Shown here one piece after another: positions 24,257 through 34,269 of a DNA stretch of 64,000 nt; the stretch's first letter is position 1, and every line of letters begins with the position of its first letter. Below the pieces are notes generated by a model. That model was given only the letters and a program-made list of their open reading frames with translations, did not search any database and was not told the origin of the DNA. The stretch is taken from positions 1,364,001 through 1,428,000 of the forward strand of contig NZ_SODI01000001.1 in assembly GCF_004365915.1 (NCBI RefSeq). The letters run 5' to 3'. The DNA is from Cryobacterium psychrophilum (GTDB taxonomy: Bacteria; Actinomycetota; Actinomycetes; Actinomycetales; Microbacteriaceae). A program made the translations under genes and the position numbers.

Positions 24257-26191
24257 ATGACCTCCGCATCGCTTACCACTCCCCCCACAACGACCGCGGC
24301 GGGGGCGTACGCGCTCCCGACAGCCGCCGAGGTTCTCCAGGTACGAACGGTGCTCTCCGAGGCGGGCCTGCTCGGCGACAGCGTCCGGGTTGCCTACCTT
24401 GGGCTGCTCGATCCCCCGCGCGGCACCGAGGCCCTCACTGTGGACCGCCGCTTTCGGGTTTTCCTGCACGATCTTTCCGGTTCCGCCCCCACGGACGTCA
24501 CCGTGTCGGCGACCCTGGGAACCGTGGAATCCATCATGTCGCTCGACACCGGGACGATGGGCGAATTGCCGGTCCTCGAGGAGGAGTTCGGGAGCGTCGA
24601 AGAGATCCTCTCCCAGGATGAGCGCTGGCTCGCGGCGCTGTCCGCACGAGGCCTTGATGTGGCAACGGTGCGTGTGGCCCCGCTGTCGGCCGGCGTATTC
24701 GAGTACCCGGAGGAGAAGGGGCGGCGTATTCTTCGCGGTCTCGCCTTCGTGCAGAATTTTCCCGAGGACAGCGCCTGGGCGCACCCGATTGACGGGCTGG
24801 TGGCCTACGTCGACGTCGTCGGCAAGACCGTCGACCAGGTCATTGACTACGGCGTCGTTCCCATCCCGGCCGAGCACGGCAACTACACTGACCCCGCACT
24901 CACCGGGCCGCTGCGTGACACCCTCAAGCCCATCAGCATCACGCAACCGGAAGGCCCGAGCTTCACGGTGACGGGGGGCAACCACATCGAGTGGGAGAAG
25001 TGGAGCCTCGACGTGGGCTTTGACGTCCGAGAAGGCGTCGTGCTGCACAACATCGGCTTCGACGACGCCGGAGTGCGGCGCCCGATCATCCGTCGCGCCT
25101 CCATCGCCGAAATGGTCGTCCCCTACGGCGACCCGGCACCCGTGCGGTCCTGGCAGAACTACTTCGACACCGGCGAGTACCTGGTCGGCCAGTACGCCAA
25201 CTCACTCGAACTCGGCTGCGATTGCCTGGGAGACATCACGTATCTGAGCCCGGTCATCACCGACGGCTTCGGAAACCCGCGGGAGATCCGCAACGGCATC
25301 TGCATGCACGAAGAGGACTGGGGCGTCCTGGCCAAGCACAGCGATCTGTGGAGCGGCATCGACTACACCAGGCGCAATCGCCGCCTCGTGATTTCGTTCT
25401 TCACCACCGTGGGCAACTACGATTACGGCTTCTACTGGTACCTGTACCTCGACGGCACGATCGAGTTCGAGGCCAAAGCAACCGGCGTCGTGTTCACGAG
25501 CGCCTACCCGGGCAAGGGCTACCCCTACGCCTCCGAACTCGCCCCGGGCCTGGGCGCTCCCTTCCACCAGCACCTGTTCAGCGCCCGCCTCGACATGGCC
25601 ATCGACGGGCTGGGCAACCGCGTCGAAGAAGAGGAGGCTGTACGCGTGCCCATGGGTGTGGGAAACGAGCGAGGAAACGCGTTCTCCCGCAAGCGCACCC
25701 TTTTGGCACGGGAATCCGAAGCCATCCGCGAGGCGGACATGCGCAGCGGGCGCACCTGGCTCATCTCCAACCCGAGCAGCCTCAACCGTCTGGGCGAACC
25801 CGTGGGTTACAAGCTCTATCCCGAAGGGCAGCCAACGTTGCTCGCGGACGCGGACTCCTCCGTGGCCAAGCGTGCCGCGTTCGCCACGAAGGACCTGTGG
25901 GTCACCCGCTTCGCCGAGACGGAGCGTTACCCAACCGGTGATTTCGTCAACCAGCATGCTGGAGGGGCCGGGCTGCCGTCGTACGTGAAACAGGACAGGG
26001 ACATCGACGGCCAGGACATCGTCGTGTGGCACACGTTTGGTCTGACGCACTTTCCCCGCGTCGAGGATTGGCCGATCATGCCGGTCGACACGGCGGGGTT
26101 CAAGCTGCGACCCGAGGGATTCTTCGACCGCAGCCCCGTGCTCGATGTTCCGGCAAACACGCCGGCCGACGACGGTCACTGCCCCTGCTGA
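24257..26191 (+). CDS. Copper-containing primary amine oxidase (phenylethylamine/histamine oxidase type)
   Basis: The 644-aa enzyme oxidatively deaminates primary amines to aldehydes, with H2O2 and ammonia released. It closely resembles the Arthrobacter globiformis phenylethylamine oxidase I recall. Seen are the catalytic Asp304 in [11 protein letters not shown], the topaquinone precursor Tyr388 in GNYDYG, copper ligands His437 and His439 in FHQHLF, and His592 in VWHTFG. The ATG at 24257 follows a purine-rich AAAGGG site; an upstream in-frame start would add unrelated residues. No signal peptide is visible, so the enzyme is likely cytoplasmic, as in Arthrobacter. The TetR, AraC, permease and ALDH neighbours make a catabolic island. 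Confidence 0.97.
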   Translation: MTSASLTTPPTTTAAGAYALPTAAEVLQVRTVLSEAGLLGDSVRVAYLGLLDPPRGTEALTVDRRFRVFLHDLSGSAPTDVTVSATLGTVESIMSLDTGTMGELPVLEEEFGSVEEILSQDERWLAALSARGLDVATVRVAPLSAGVFEYPEEKGRRILRGLAFVQNFPEDSAWAHPIDGLVAYVDVVGKTVDQVIDYGVVPIPAEHGNYTDPALTGPLRDTLKPISITQPEGPSFTVTGGNHIEWEKWSLDVGFDVREGVVLHNIGFDDAGVRRPIIRRASIAEMVVPYGDPAPVRSWQNYFDTGEYLVGQYANSLELGCDCLGDITYLSPVITDGFGNPREIRNGICMHEEDWGVLAKHSDLWSGIDYTRRNRRLVISFFTTVGNYDYGFYWYLYLDGTIEFEAKATGVVFTSAYPGKGYPYASELAPGLGAPFHQHLFSARLDMAIDGLGNRVEEEEAVRVPMGVGNERGNAFSRKRTLLARESEAIREADMRSGRTWLISNPSSLNRLGEPVGYKLYPEGQPTLLADADSSVAKRAAFATKDLWVTRFAETERYPTGDFVNQHAGGAGLPSYVKQDRDIDGQDIVVWHTFGLTHFPRVEDWPIMPVDTAGFKLRPEGFFDRSPVLDVPANTPADDGHCPC

Positions 26192-26222
26192 GCCACCCTT
26201 AGCACCGAGACCCGAGGTCGCA

Positions 26223-26867
26223 ATGGTTGACAATGTTGTTCTCCGTGCCGCCGTCTCCGTGCTGTTGCTGGCGGCGCTCCTGTACTCACTCGCGCGCGCC
26301 GCCGGCAGCCCGTCACCGCATGCCCGTATCGACTTCGGGCTGAAATCCCTGATGTCGGGCACCATGCTGGCCATGCTGTCCGGAGCGGCCTGGCCCGTGC
26401 TTCCCACCGTTGTCGTCTTCGCCGCCGCCACCTGGTGGTTCGCCATCCAGGCCACGGTTCATCCCTCGTCCCGCGCCAGCTGCGCGGGACGAGCCGGCCG
26501 CGCCACGTGCCTCTACCACGGCACGATGATGGCGGCCACGGCTTTCATGGCTGCCTCCATGATCACGGCCGGTGTTCTCGATCCCGCGGCGAGCGCTGTT
26601 CAGGCGACCGGCGAAAAGCTGGCCGCCGCGCATGCGCAGCACGACGAGGCCTTCAGTCTGCCGGTGGGTGGGTGGACGCTCGACCTGGGCGCTCTCGGGG
26701 TGGTGTTCTTCGCGGTCGCCGTCGGTTGGTGGGCCACGCGTCTCGTTCGGTCTGTCCGGAGCGGTCACGGCGCCACCTCCGGCGTGCGCCACGGGCGGCT
26801 TCACCGTGCCGACCTGGCCGCCGAACTCGTGGGTGCCGCGGCGATGGTGGTGATGTTCGCCGTCTAG
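26223..26867 (+). CDS. Multi-pass membrane protein of the amine-oxidase operon (DUF5134-like)
   Basis: The 214-aa product has about five hydrophobic segments, with basic and His/Cys-containing patches (ASCAGRAGRATCLYHGTMMAATAFMAASM near residues 83-110, and H-rich AHAQHDEA). The start-to-stop spacing to the amine oxidase is 31 nt, so it is probably cotranscribed. The pattern resembles DUF5134 proteins but I hold this loosely. Its Cys/His content in helix-flanking positions could suggest metal (copper) handling; that is only a guess from context. Confidence 0.7.
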   Translation: MVDNVVLRAAVSVLLLAALLYSLARAAGSPSPHARIDFGLKSLMSGTMLAMLSGAAWPVLPTVVVFAAATWWFAIQATVHPSSRASCAGRAGRATCLYHGTMMAATAFMAASMITAGVLDPAASAVQATGEKLAAAHAQHDEAFSLPVGGWTLDLGALGVVFFAVAVGWWATRLVRSVRSGHGATSGVRHGRLHRADLAAELVGAAAMVVMFAV

Positions 26868-26874
26868 GCGAACA

Positions 26875-26908
26875 GATGGCCGGGACCGGTTCCCCGGTCC
26901 CGGCCATC
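26875..26908. terminator. Bidirectional terminator between the DUF5134-like and ALDH genes
   Basis: A 15-bp perfect stem (26875-26889 with 26894-26908) closes a TTCC tetraloop, between two convergent genes. GC-rich; a short A run follows on the plus strand. Confidence 0.75.
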
Positions 26909-26926
26909 AAACGGCAATCGTGGAAC

Positions 26927-28336
26927 TCAGCCGTTGATCACCTGCGGCACGCCCAGCGCCTTGAGACCGTCGACGCCGAACTCGAGGCCGTAACCAGACT
27001 GCTTCGAGCCACCGAACGGGATCATCGGGTGCACACCGCCGTGCGAGTTGATCCACACGGTTCCCGTCTCCATACGTGCGGCGACCTCACGCGCCTTCGC
27101 CACGTCGGCGGACCAGACCGAACCGCCCAGGCCGACGTCCACGCCGTTCGCCATCGCAATGGCGTCGTCGACGCTGCTGTAGCGAATGATCGGCAGCGCG
27201 GGGCCGAACTGCTCCTCGGCCACGAGGGGGTTGTCATTGTCGATGTCAGCGATGAGGGTGGTCGGGTAGAAGTACCCGGGCGCTCCGGCAACGGGGTTGC
27301 CGCCGAGAAGCACTCGGGCACCGGATGCCTTCGCAGCATCGACGAGGCCGGCGACGATGTCGAACTGCGCCTTGTTCTGCAGCGGGCCGAGGAGGTTGTT
27401 CTCGTCGACCCCCACGCCCATCGGTATGGCTGCGGCGACCGCGGTCAGTGCCGTGCACACGTCCTCGTAGATGTCGTCGTGCACATAGAGACGCTTGAGT
27501 GCGGCGCAGGTCTGACCGGTGTTGATGAAGGCTCCCCAGAACAGGCCCTCGGCGATGGCGGTCGGGTCGGCATCCGGCAGCACGATCCCGGCGTCGTTCC
27601 CCCCGAGTTCGAGCGTGAGTCGCTTGACGGTGTCGGCGGAGCTGCGGATGATGGCCTTGCCGGTCGCGGTCGACCCGGTGAACATGACCTTGCCGATGTC
27701 AGGGTGTGAGGACAGGCGCGCCCCGACCTCGCGATCACCGGAGACGACGGTGACCAGACCCGCCGGCAGCACCTGGTTCATCACGGCGACCAGCGCGAGA
27801 ACGCTCAGCGGGGTGTACTCGGACGGCTTGACGACGACAGCGTTGCCCATGCGCAGCGCCGGGGCGATCTGCCAGATCGTGATCATCATCGGCCAGTTCC
27901 ACGGGCCGATCGCGCCGACCACACCGATCGGGCGATAGTGCATCACGGCGTGCGTTGAATCGTCATCGACGACGACCTCGGTCTCCAGCGGCGTGCTGGC
28001 GGCCGTACGCAGCCACGCGGAGGCCCCGCCGAGCTCGAAGCGGGCGTTCGGACCGTTCAGGGGCTTGCCCTGTTCGCGGGAGAGAAGTTCGGCCAGCGGC
28101 TCGGCCGCAGCGTCGATCGCGTCCGCCACCCGCATGAGGGTTTCGCTGCGGGCTGCGTGCCCCAGCGCCGCCCAGGCCGGCTGGGCCGCCACGGCGGCCG
28201 CAACCGCCCGGTCGAGGTCATCGATGGTGTGAATGGGGGCCGAGCCGACCAGTTCCCCGGTCGCAGGATCGAGAATCTCTCTCGTCGGTCCTGACGTCGG
28301 CGTGATCGTCGCGAGAAGGCTCTCGAAGCTGTTCAT
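26927..28336 (-). CDS. NAD(P)-dependent aldehyde dehydrogenase
   Basis: The 469-aa enzyme belongs to the aldehyde dehydrogenase superfamily. It shows GPWNWPMMITIWQIAPALRMGNAVVVKPSEYTPLS (cofactor binding), the general-base Glu243 in LELGGND, the nucleophile Cys277 in NTGQTCAALKRLYV, and the C-terminal EQFGPALPI and PFGGSKQSG motifs. The ATG at 28336 has GGAGGACAC directly upstream; the longer frame is not supported. Beside a copper amine oxidase it likely oxidises the aldehyde product to the acid; phenylacetaldehyde is the obvious candidate. Length is slightly short of 480-500. Confidence 0.93.
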   Translation of the reverse strand: MNSFESLLATITPTSGPTREILDPATGELVGSAPIHTIDDLDRAVAAAVAAQPAWAALGHAARSETLMRVADAIDAAAEPLAELLSREQGKPLNGPNARFELGGASAWLRTAASTPLETEVVVDDDSTHAVMHYRPIGVVGAIGPWNWPMMITIWQIAPALRMGNAVVVKPSEYTPLSVLALVAVMNQVLPAGLVTVVSGDREVGARLSSHPDIGKVMFTGSTATGKAIIRSSADTVKRLTLELGGNDAGIVLPDADPTAIAEGLFWGAFINTGQTCAALKRLYVHDDIYEDVCTALTAVAAAIPMGVGVDENNLLGPLQNKAQFDIVAGLVDAAKASGARVLLGGNPVAGAPGYFYPTTLIADIDNDNPLVAEEQFGPALPIIRYSSVDDAIAMANGVDVGLGGSVWSADVAKAREVAARMETGTVWINSHGGVHPMIPFGGSKQSGYGLEFGVDGLKALGVPQVING

Positions 28337-28556
28337 GTGTCCTCCACAGTGAGTCCGGTAGTTTTCTTCAACCGTAGTCACGGGCGTCGGGCATCCACTT
28401 GCATATGCGTGCGCGACGGTTGCCGGTGGCCGCACGATCACATCGGGCTCACCTGCGGCAATTTCCGTGCCGGGTGCAGCACCGACCACGACCGGTGCTC
28501 AGGTAGTTTTACGTCCGCGGTTTCGAAGACCGGGCCAACGGTGGTGGAATAGACGT

Positions 28557-28712
28557 ATGAGTTTCACGGAACTACCCGCACTGCTCCTCAGCGAGGGCGC
28601 CGGCACCACGGCCACCGTCGGCTACGTCGTCAGCGCCGTCATCACGGTCGGCGCGCTCACGGGCATCGTCATCATCGCCGTGCGCCGCTACTTCCGCGCC
28701 CCCAAGGACTAG
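28557..28712 (+). CDS. Single-pass membrane micropeptide (51 aa)
   Basis: The short product (MSFTELPALLLSEGAGTTATV...) has one transmembrane helix (about 20-42) and a basic C-terminal end (RRYFRAPKD). It sits 220 nt from the divergent ALDH gene. Actinobacteria carry many such small membrane peptides; no function is known. Confidence 0.55.
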   Translation: MSFTELPALLLSEGAGTTATVGYVVSAVITVGALTGIVIIAVRRYFRAPKD

Positions 28713-28878
28713 CCGGGGATCGAAAAGCCGCCAGCGGCGCTGGCACTTGTTCCGACTCGTGGCACCAGGCCCAACGCGTGCCCCGGGTCGCAGGACGTGC
28801 CGCGTGGGCTCCACCGCGTGCCGCGGGCCGGGCGGGTGCCGCGGCAGCCGCCGCTGTGCCTGCGCCCCACCCCTACAA

Positions 28879-28910
28879 CGAAGGACCGCCTCTTTCGAGA
28901 CGGTCCTTCG
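28879..28910 (-). terminator. Hairpin downstream of guaA
   Basis: A 10-bp perfect stem CGAAGGACCG (28879-28888) with CGGTCCTTCG (28901-28910) lies about 70 nt past the guaA stop and after the plus-strand micropeptide, so it may end either transcript. No T run of note. Confidence 0.6.
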
Positions 28911-28922
28911 GTCACGCCAGGG

Positions 28923-28941
28923 GGTCTCGACAGGCTCGACC
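28923..28941. repeat. REP-like imperfect palindrome
   Basis: GGTCTCGA-CAGG-CTCGACC forms a short stem. Intergenic repeats of this type (GTCTCGACAGGCTCGACC and relatives) recur through actinobacterial genomes as I recall them; only one copy was seen in this window. It is directly downstream of the guaA terminator hairpin. Confidence 0.5.
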
Positions 28942-28978
28942 AGCGCGTGGGGGCGCTGACGACGACATCAGCGCGACC

Positions 28979-30598
28979 TTACTCCCACTCGATCGTGCCC
29001 GGCGGCTTCGACGTGACGTCGAGAACAACGCGGTTCACACCGTGCACCTCGTTGGTGATGCGGTTGGAGATCCTGGCCAGCAGGTCGTACGGCAGCCGGG
29101 TCCAGTCGGCCGTCATGGCGTCCTCGCTCGACACGGGGCGCAGCACGATCGGGTGTCCGTACGTACGACCGTCACCCTGCACGCCCACGGAGCGCACGTC
29201 GGCGAGCAGCACGACCGGGCACTGCCAGATCTCGCGGTCGAGACCGGCCTCCGTCAGCTCGTAGCGCACAATCGCATCCGCCTGGCGCAGCAGGTCCAGA
29301 CGCTCCCGGTTGATCGAACCGACGATGCGAATCCCCAGGCCGGGTCCGGGAAACGGCTGACGCTGCACGATCTCCGCCGGCAGGCCCAGCTCGGCGCCGA
29401 TGGCGCGAACCTCGTCCTTGAACAGGGTTCGCAACGGCTCAACGAGTTCGAACTGCAGGTCTTCGGGCAACCCGCCCACGTTGTGGTGGCTCTTGATGTT
29501 GGCCGTGCCGCTGCCGCCGCCGGACTCGACGACGTCGGGGTACAGGGTGCCCTGCACAAGAAAACGAATCGGGTCGCCGTCGATCTCGGCGGCCTCATTG
29601 ATGAGCTCGGCCTGAGCCTGCTCGAAGGTGCGAATGAACTCGCGGCCGATGATCTTGCGCTTGGTCTCCGGGTCGCTCACGCCCTCGAGCGCGGTGAGGA
29701 ACTGCTCACGCACATCGACGGTCACGAGACGGATGCCGGTGGCCTTGACATAGTCTTCCTCCACCTGGCGGCGCTCGTCCTGGCGCAGAAGTCCGTGGTC
29801 AACGAACACACACACGAGCTGGTCACCGATGGCCTTGTGCACGAGGGCGGCAGCCACGGCGGAGTCGACCCCGCCGGAGAGGCCGCAGATGACCTTGCCG
29901 GTGCCCACCTGGGCGCGGATCTTGGCGACCTGCTCGGCGATGACGTTGCCGCTGTTCCAGTCTGCGGGAATACCGGCGGCGCGGTGCAGGAAGTTCTCGA
30001 GCACGTGCTGGCCGTTTTCGGAGTGCTTGACCTCGGGGTGCCACTGCACGCCGTACAGGCGACGCTCGTCATTCGCGAACGCGGCGACGGGGGTGGAGCT
30101 CGAGGAGGCGAGCACAGTGAAGCCGGCCGGCGCGGTGGCCACCGAATCGCCGTGGCTCATCCACACGGTCTGATCGGCGGGCTGGTCGGCGAGCAGCACG
30201 TTGTTCGAGTTGCTCACGGTCACCGGGGTGGAGCCGTATTCGCGGGCGCCGGTGTGGGCGACGGTGCCACCGAGGGCGGTCGCCATCACTTGGAACCCGT
30301 AGCAAATGCCCAGCACGGGAATGCCCAGGTCGAAGATCTCGGCGTCGAAGGCGGGAGCGCCCTCGGCGTACACGCTCGACGGGCCACCGCTCAGAACAAT
30401 GCCGAGCGGATTCTTCGCCGTGATCTCGGCGGCCGTGATGGTGTGCGCCACGATCTCGGAATAAACGGATGCCTCACGCACACGTCGGGCGATCAGCTGC
30501 GCGTACTGGGCACCGAAGTCCACCACGAGCACCGGGCGGTCGATGCCCGATGCGGTGGCCATCGCCGGGGCATCCGTTGTTATGTCAGTGGCACTCAT
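28979..30598 (-). CDS. guaA: GMP synthase (glutamine-hydrolysing)
   Basis: The 539-aa enzyme converts XMP to GMP. An N-terminal class I glutaminase ([19 protein letters not shown], nucleophile Cys in GICYGFQ, and HPEV) is followed by the PP-loop ATP pyrophosphatase ([23 protein letters not shown]) and the C-terminal dimerisation domain ending [11 protein letters not shown] 30598 overlaps the stop of the upstream DUF3817 gene by 4 nt. The start is favoured because the glutaminase core begins after about 20 residues. It is the last gene of an operon with DUF3817, SURF1 and the antiporter. Confidence 0.97.
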   Translation of the reverse strand: MSATDITTDAPAMATASGIDRPVLVVDFGAQYAQLIARRVREASVYSEIVAHTITAAEITAKNPLGIVLSGGPSSVYAEGAPAFDAEIFDLGIPVLGICYGFQVMATALGGTVAHTGAREYGSTPVTVSNSNNVLLADQPADQTVWMSHGDSVATAPAGFTVLASSSSTPVAAFANDERRLYGVQWHPEVKHSENGQHVLENFLHRAAGIPADWNSGNVIAEQVAKIRAQVGTGKVICGLSGGVDSAVAAALVHKAIGDQLVCVFVDHGLLRQDERRQVEEDYVKATGIRLVTVDVREQFLTALEGVSDPETKRKIIGREFIRTFEQAQAELINEAAEIDGDPIRFLVQGTLYPDVVESGGGSGTANIKSHHNVGGLPEDLQFELVEPLRTLFKDEVRAIGAELGLPAEIVQRQPFPGPGLGIRIVGSINRERLDLLRQADAIVRYELTEAGLDREIWQCPVVLLADVRSVGVQGDGRTYGHPIVLRPVSSEDAMTADWTRLPYDLLARISNRITNEVHGVNRVVLDVTSKPPGTIEWE

Positions 30599-31047
30599 GA
30601 ACGGGCCTCGGCACTTTCTGCAGCGAGCGCTGCGGCATTCACGTCGTTCTCGGCGAGGCAACGCTTGACCGTGCGGCTGAACGGGCCCTCAAGGAAGAAC
30701 GACAGGGTGGGAATAATGCCGCCGAGGGCCATGAGCGCCAAACGCCACAACGGCCAGCGCATCATGCTCCACAGGCGGAAGTCGGCGAACAGGTACAGCA
30801 CGTAGAACCAGCCGTGCATGATGAGGATGGCGGTGCTCACGTTGACCGCGGCCACCGTTCCGCGCGGAACCAGTGCGAGAAAACCGTTCTCGCCATTCAT
30901 CTCGACCTCATAGCCGTAGATGAACTTGGCGATCACCTCGGCGCAGAGCAGGAGCAGAAACACTCCCGTAATGACGGATGACACCTGGTAGAGCCGGAGC
31001 GCACCGGGAATCTTGGGTATATCGGCGGGCTTGGGTAAACGAGGCAT
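30595..31047 (-). CDS. DUF3817 family membrane protein
   Basis: The 150-aa protein has three hydrophobic helices (about 22-42, 65-90, 103-120) and the DUF3817 pattern [23 protein letters not shown] ... [22 protein letters not shown]. The function of the family is unknown. It overlaps guaA by 4 nt, a pairing common in actinobacteria. Confidence 0.88.
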   Translation of the reverse strand: MPRLPKPADIPKIPGALRLYQVSSVITGVFLLLLCAEVIAKFIYGYEVEMNGENGFLALVPRGTVAAVNVSTAILIMHGWFYVLYLFADFRLWSMMRWPLWRLALMALGGIIPTLSFFLEGPFSRTVKRCLAENDVNAAALAAESAEARS

Positions 31048-31056
31048 GCTCTAATT

Positions 31057-31848
31057 CTACGTGCCGGAGGTGAGAGCTTCCGCAGCGTCCTTCTCGGCCT
31101 CCTCCACGTCTTCCTGCTCGCGCTCGACGGCGTCGCGCACGAGACGGAACCAGATAAACACGGCGAATCCGGCGAAGACGACCCACTCGATCGCGTAGAA
31201 GATGTTGAGCCAGTTGAGGGAGGCTCCGATCTCCGGAACCGGGGAGTCGATCGTGGCGAGACCGGTCGGGGCCACCGCATCCACGATGTACCCCGTGAAC
31301 ACGGGCTGGTCGGTGAAATTGGCCCACAGGTTGATGAGCGCCGACGGCGCCACCGTCGTCTGCACGCTGGAGGGGCCGGCCGCGTCGGGCAGCTCAGGAG
31401 CCTCGCCCGGCAGAAAGCGACCCGTAATCGTGACGGGCGTGGCGGCATCCTGCGCGAGATCGTCCATCACGGCGCGCGCACCGGCCTCGTCGACCGACCA
31501 ACCGCGCGCTACCGCGATGTGGGCGGCATCCGGCGTGGTGACGTAATGGCTCACGACCCAGAACCCCAACTCGTCACCGTTGAAGCGCTTGCTGATGAGC
31601 TGCTCGTCACCCGGCACGACGGTGGCCTCAAACGTCACCATCTGCCCCGTGGACACCTGGGTCGACGCGCGGCTGGGCTGCACCACGTCGGTGAGCGGCT
31701 GCACGACCTCGGTCGAGCGTTCCACGACCACGCCGGATTCAATGGCCCGAGCGAGCTGCCAGTGCCCCAGCACCGCGAAGCCCGCCGCTATCGCCAGGGC
31801 CAGCAGCAGGGCGAGAACCCACCGTGGGCGTCTCATCATCTCGATCAC
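31057..31848 (-). CDS. SURF1 family protein (cytochrome oxidase biogenesis)
   Basis: The 263-aa protein has an N-terminal transmembrane helix (RPRWVLALLLALAIAAGFAVLGHWQLARA, with the SURF1 LGxWQLxR motif), an extracytoplasmic domain (about 45-225) and a second helix (NIFYAIEWVVFAGFAVFIWFRLVRD), the SURF1 layout. SURF1/Shy1 assists haem-copper oxidase assembly. No other oxidase gene is in the window. Its start overlaps the stop of the antiporter gene. Confidence 0.88.
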   Translation of the reverse strand: MIEMMRRPRWVLALLLALAIAAGFAVLGHWQLARAIESGVVVERSTEVVQPLTDVVQPSRASTQVSTGQMVTFEATVVPGDEQLISKRFNGDELGFWVVSHYVTTPDAAHIAVARGWSVDEAGARAVMDDLAQDAATPVTITGRFLPGEAPELPDAAGPSSVQTTVAPSALINLWANFTDQPVFTGYIVDAVAPTGLATIDSPVPEIGASLNWLNIFYAIEWVVFAGFAVFIWFRLVRDAVEREQEDVEEAEKDAAEALTSGT

Positions 31849-33323
31849 GTGTAGTCACCCGTTCGTGGTTTTGGTGCCGGTTTGTCCAGGGGGTCCACGT
31901 CGGACGTTGACCCTGGCGGTTTCGGACGTTTCGGGCCCGGCCGGTCCTCGACGAATTCGAGCATGGCGGTCATGGCCGCGTCGAGGGAATCCGGCACGGA
32001 TGCTGCGGGCTCCGTCGTCGCCGTGCCGCGCGTGACCGTGAGCGTGTCTTCCGGTTCATCGTGGGCGCGCGCCTCGGCGGCCTGGGCCTCGGTCACGGCC
32101 TCAACGAGGGCTATCTCCTCGTCAAGCATGCGGTTGCGTCGGCGACGAGGGATCACCGGCCGCCTCCCGCGGAGCAGCGCGCCGATCTTCTCGGAGTTGC
32201 CCGCGAACGTCGGCCCGAGAATGGCCATGACCAGCACATAGAGCCCGGCGAAGGGCTGCAGTCGCGAATCAAGCCCGGCGCTCACGCTGAGTGTCGCGAG
32301 AATCAGGGTGAACTCCCCGCGGTTCACGAAGATCGCGGCGGTGTTGAGGGCCTCCCGCGGGCCCATCTTGTGCAGCCAGGCGAGCAGCGCTCCGGTGCCG
32401 AGGCTCAGCACAAAGGTCATGCCCACGGCGATGACCACAATCAGGATGACCGAGCCGAATTCGGCGATATTGAGCGCGAGACCGAAGTTGAGAAAGAAGA
32501 AGGCGGCGAAAATGTCGCGCAGCGGTACCGCCACACGTTCGATTTTTGCGCGGTAGCTGCTCGCGCCGAGCACGACGCCGATCAGGAACGCACCGATCGC
32601 ATCCGTTACCCCGATGATCTCGCCGATGCCGGCAAAGAGAACAACGAGGCCGAAAAACAGGATGGTGAACAGCTCGTCGTCCTTGGTGCGCACCAGCCGG
32701 GACACGACGCGGCCGCCCCAGCGTGCCAGCGAGAACATGACCACAAGGAAGAGGAACGCGATCGACAGTTGCAGCACAATCGGCCACACCTCGGTCTTGC
32801 CACTGAGCACGACCGAGACGATGGAGAGGTAAATGGCGATGAAAATGTCGCCGACCACGGTGACGCCGAGGATCATCGGCGTTTCTTTGTTGGCGAGTCG
32901 CCGCAGCTCAATGAGAAGCTTCGTGATGATGGCGCTCGATGACGTGCCGGTCATGCCCGCAATCACCAGCGCCTCTCGCGGGCCCCAACCCACAAGCATG
33001 CCGAAGACGTAGCCGGCCCCCATGTTGATGAGCACCCACGAGCCACCGGAAATGAGCAGGGTCTTGGCGTTGCCGAAGAATTCTTCCTGGTCGAACTCGA
33101 GCCCGAGGCTGAACAGGAGCAGGATGAGCCCGAAGACCGCGATGAGTTCAATATCGCCGGACTGAAAATCGAGCGGGAAGAAATTGCTGTACGGGCTGGC
33201 GAGCAGCCCCACGATCATGTAGATCGGGATCGACGGCAGGCCGATGACTTTGCCCAACCGACCGAGAATATACGCAACGACGAGCAGAGTGCCGAGAACG
33301 ATGAGGTCTTCGCCCAAGTGCAT
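31845..33323 (-). CDS. Cation/proton antiporter of the CPA2 family (KhtU-like membrane subunit)
   Basis: The 492-aa protein has a 12-helix Na+/H+ exchanger domain (about 1-385): LGTLLVVAYILGRLGKVIGLPSIPIYMIVGLLASP, then GLEFDQEEFF, AGMTGTSSSAIITKLL and VTDAIGAFLIGVVLGAS. The C-terminal 100 residues are charged and lack an RCK domain. The separate TrkA-C-type protein lies 3 nt upstream in the same direction, matching a KhtTU-like K+/H+ antiporter. Potassium specificity is inferred from this pairing. Confidence 0.88.
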   Translation of the reverse strand: MHLGEDLIVLGTLLVVAYILGRLGKVIGLPSIPIYMIVGLLASPYSNFFPLDFQSGDIELIAVFGLILLLFSLGLEFDQEEFFGNAKTLLISGGSWVLINMGAGYVFGMLVGWGPREALVIAGMTGTSSSAIITKLLIELRRLANKETPMILGVTVVGDIFIAIYLSIVSVVLSGKTEVWPIVLQLSIAFLFLVVMFSLARWGGRVVSRLVRTKDDELFTILFFGLVVLFAGIGEIIGVTDAIGAFLIGVVLGASSYRAKIERVAVPLRDIFAAFFFLNFGLALNIAEFGSVILIVVIAVGMTFVLSLGTGALLAWLHKMGPREALNTAAIFVNRGEFTLILATLSVSAGLDSRLQPFAGLYVLVMAILGPTFAGNSEKIGALLRGRRPVIPRRRRNRMLDEEIALVEAVTEAQAAEARAHDEPEDTLTVTRGTATTEPAASVPDSLDAAMTAMLEFVEDRPGPKRPKPPGSTSDVDPLDKPAPKPRTGDYT

Positions 33324-33326
33324 CGG

Positions 33327-33854
33327 CTAGCCTCCGGGCGGCGCGTTGACGATCTTGGTCTTGAGCTCACCGGTGCGGAAGAAGGCAAAGGCCTTGGCAA
33401 CCTTCTCGGGAGATCCGGCGACGACGAGGGTGTCGCCCGGGAACACCTTGAAGTCTGCGGCCGGTGCCGGGTTCGCGGATTCCCCGCGCACCACGGCGAC
33501 GACGGTGAGTCCGGCAATGCCGCGATCGGCGGGATTTCCGAGGGGTTGCCCGGCAATGTGGTCCTCATAGTCGACGGTGAACCAGTCGATGCTGAGGCCC
33601 GGGATCTGGTCGAGCGCGGTGAGCGACTCGGTGATCTGAGTGCCTCCGAGAAGCTCGGCCAGGGTGTGGGCTTCGTCCTCGCTCAGGCGCAGGGAGACCT
33701 TGGCGGCGTCGGGGCCACCCTCATCGTCCGCAAAGGTGACGAGGTCGCTGTGGCCGGAGCGGTGGGCGATAACGCCGACCTTGCCACCGTCATCCGTGAT
33801 GAAGGTGTGCAGCACACCAACGCCCGGGAGTTTGACCCGCCGCACATCAACCAT
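33327..33854 (-). CDS. TrkA-C domain regulatory subunit of the K+/H+ antiporter (KhtT-like)
   Basis: The 175-aa soluble protein starts MVDVRRVKLPGVGVLHTFITDDGGKVGVIAHRSGHSDLV, the KhtT-type N-terminal domain. It ends with an RCK_C/TrkA-C fold (VVRGESANPAPAADFKVFPGDTLVVAGSPEKVAKAFAFF). In Bacillus such a subunit gates KhtU in response to ligand and pH. It is directly upstream of the antiporter gene. The ligand here is unknown. Confidence 0.88.
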   Translation of the reverse strand: MVDVRRVKLPGVGVLHTFITDDGGKVGVIAHRSGHSDLVTFADDEGGPDAAKVSLRLSEDEAHTLAELLGGTQITESLTALDQIPGLSIDWFTVDYEDHIAGQPLGNPADRGIAGLTVVAVVRGESANPAPAADFKVFPGDTLVVAGSPEKVAKAFAFFRTGELKTKIVNAPPGG

Positions 33855-33963
33855 GGTTAGAACTCCTGAGGCTTAAGGATGGTTTCCCCATTCTACCGGG
33901 GATGCCCCACCTCGCTCCCGCCGCCTCTGCCCGGCCGGTGCTGTTCGTACAGATCGCTCGAGG

Positions 33964-34269
33964 TCAGCTGATGCGGGCTATCTTTACGCTCACGGTTGTA
34001 TCGGGTTCGGCCTCGGCCAGGAGTGCGTCGGCGACTCGTCGGGCTGTTTCGCGGGCGGGCTGATCGGCGGTGGTCGCAATCTTCGCAGTGATTCGTGCAC
34101 CGCTGGGCGTTTCCTTCACCTCGATACGGTCCGGCCGGATGGTACTGCGGGCGCGGATGCCGGCTGCGGAGAGCTGGCTGATCGGGGGTGAGAGCGGAAA
34201 AATCTCCGCGACACCAGAGATGGCCAGGATCCGTGCAGCGAGGTGCTCTGAGTCGAGTGGGGTGCTCAT
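33964..34269 (-). CDS. Small Asp23-cluster protein
   Basis: The 101-aa protein (MSTPLDSEHLAARILAISGVAEIFPLSPP...) contains an Asp23-like half: IEVKETPSGARITAKIATTADQPARETARRVADALLAEAEPDTTVSVKIARIS is close in shape to the alternating beta-alpha of Asp23. It overlaps the preceding Zn-finger/Asp23 gene by 4 nt and is the third gene of the leftward operon. Function not known beyond association. Confidence 0.65.
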   Translation of the reverse strand: MSTPLDSEHLAARILAISGVAEIFPLSPPISQLSAAGIRARSTIRPDRIEVKETPSGARITAKIATTADQPARETARRVADALLAEAEPDTTVSVKIARIS

